64,000 nucleotides of DNA, taken from Drosophila pseudoobscura (Eukaryota > Arthropoda > Insecta > Diptera > Drosophilidae). The notes under the pieces are model-generated. The model was not told the DNA's origin, did not search any database, and saw only the letters and a list, made by a program, of their open reading frames with translations. Below, piece after piece: positions 62,680 through 64,000 of the stretch. Within the stretch, counting starts at the first letter, position 1. Every line of letters starts with the position of its first letter. Position numbers and translations under genes: made by a program. The stretch lies in assembly GCF_009870125.1 (NCBI RefSeq), contig NC_046680.1:8618001-8682000 (forward strand), given 5' to 3'.

Positions 62680-64000
62680 ACCAAGATCCAAACTTCGTTT
62701 CAAATCCGTTTCGAATGCGGCTCATGAGTCACGAGGCTATAAATTGAATCCCCCTCTTAATTGTTTGGTGATTCTCTTCATTAGGGTTTTCCACAATACC
62801 CAGTAATCGGAAAGTATACACGAGTGTATCTGGAGTTCATAATATCTTCGAGATTCCAAGAGGTCTGTGTTACATGTTTTTTATTGTAATTTTTAGAAAT
62901 ATTTCTACTATTCTAAACCAAATATGGAATTGCCTTATGATTTATTTTTTTTTTACAAATATATCTTAGTATTTCCATACATTTTCCCATATAAATTATC
63001 TTTCTACCGTTTAAAGCTGCGAAAAAATCTTACTAACGGGTATGTTATAGTCGGAATACGCTACATACGTACATATATCATTGCTGCTTGTTTTTTGTTT
63101 GTTACTCCTCTGTGATGCTGTTCTCGCTCTGGTAATTACATGGAATTCTCTATCTCGGGCTTCACCTCTGCCTCCATCTACATCTCCATCTCTGACTCTG
63201 ACTGTGACTGTCTTAACTGTTTTGCTTGGCCTTGTCATATGCTAATTTGGCAGCGAATCCAATCGAGTGTCGCGTATAATTAAGCCTCACATACTCATAA
63301 CTATTGTCTCTCGCATTTACATACAGCCGAGTCGAGTCGACAATGAATGCGCAGATACATAGATACATTTGATTTATGGTGCTGTGCCTGTGCCCCTTTT
63401 CGGCGGCTTTCAGCGCTTTCTGCGAATATCTTTCCAAGTGTCGTTTGCCTTTTTCTCTTCTCTTTCACACATTTCTCTGCTTTCTTTGTGAGAACTTTCT
63501 CCGTACACCCAAAAAACGCTGCTTAAGAACTGTTCTATGCTTGGGAATATACATTTTATTAAGAACTAGTCTGGAATCGATCTGTGGTTTTGGGTTGTAA
63601 ATAAATGAAGACTCATAATTAGCAGATTACTTGGGGTGTCTCCCCATCAGAATCTATCTATCTATCTATCTATCTGTCAGATGTGTGTAATTTCCGCACG
63701 AATCCACAAATCAGAAGTAATAATTGCAATTTTTATGGCACATACTCGTAGTTGTACTCACATGTAGCCCAAGCAGAGGGTTGTCCTTGTCTTAAAGCCT
63801 GGTTAATCAACCTGCTGCTCCTCCTCCTCCCTGCTGACTGCATTTCCCATTACTTTTGCTCATTTCGACTGCCTCGAATGTGTAATGAACTTGTGGAGGG
63901 CTGTGTGGAGAACGTCGTGGAGCAGAGTGTGATATCGAAATTTCCCAAAGGATTCGACGCCATATTTTTCGCCAGAGCCACGAAAAAGATTCCTTCCTCG
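62680..64000. other. Downstream non-coding segment
   Basis: No exon recognised. It includes a T-rich part 62870-63000, a TCTGACTCTGACTG-type repeat near 63178-63212 and an (ATCT)n microsatellite 63652-63675. Confidence 0.6.
63652..63675. repeat. (ATCT)n microsatellite
   Basis: Near-perfect ATCT tetramer run close to the right edge. Confidence 0.9.

Noticed and set aside
1..64000. tRNA, rRNA, known miRNA (including mir-278, which I remember being at 51C) and CRISPR arrays
   Set aside because: I looked for the characteristic motifs, including the mir-278 mature sequence as I recall it, on both strands and saw none. A covariance-model scan could still find something missed by eye.

Overview
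This is a nuclear, intron-containing insect segment. The kn/collier coding exons are almost identical at the protein level to the Drosophila protein as I remember it, and introns, splice sites and simple repeats are Drosophila-like. A few exon-1 differences suggest a Drosophila other than D. melanogaster. An obscura-group species is possible, but I cannot prove it from the sequence. In D. melanogaster kn lies at 51C on 2R (Muller element C). From memory, a PGM2-type phosphoglucomutase lies nearby there, so the window looks like the syntenic block. There are no bacterial operons, tRNAs, rRNAs or CRISPR arrays, and I recognised no intact transposon.

Layout. (1) Positions 1-22225, minus strand: the 5' part of knot/collier (COE/EBF transcription factor). 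Six coding exons lie at 22225-22050, 18338-18121, 18049-17994, 11665-11592, 10126-10058 and 28-1, all in phase. They encode 207 residues, covering the N-terminus and much of the DNA-binding domain with the complete zinc knuckle. The rest of the gene (end of the DNA-binding domain, IPT/TIG, HLH) is beyond the left edge. (2) About 22.5-34.8 kb: a 12-kb non-coding interval shared by two divergent genes, probably mostly kn regulatory DNA. (3) Positions 34836-36140, plus strand: a three-exon gene for a 188-aa secreted, serine-rich protein with a TATA/initiator promoter. (4) About 36.1-45.0 kb: non-coding interval with a diverged 253-bp tandem duplication. (5) Positions 46994-45040, minus strand: a complete two-exon PGM2-family phosphohexo/pentomutase gene (629 aa). 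(6) About 47-61.4 kb: a 14-kb interval with no supportable gene. (7) Positions 61464-62657, plus strand: a two-exon gene for a 224-aa secreted basic protein of unknown function, with an initiator plus DPE promoter. (8) The last 1.3 kb holds nothing recognisable except simple repeats.

The genes do not form a pathway. One is a developmental regulator with large introns and flanks, one a housekeeping sugar-phosphate enzyme, and two are small secreted proteins. The most useful observations are the 83-codon open frame joined in phase upstream of the canonical kn ATG, a tandem array of Twist-type E-boxes and perfect EBF-type palindromes in kn non-coding DNA, the 253-bp duplication, and the two poorly known secreted proteins. 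I see no evidence of a new multi-gene system.
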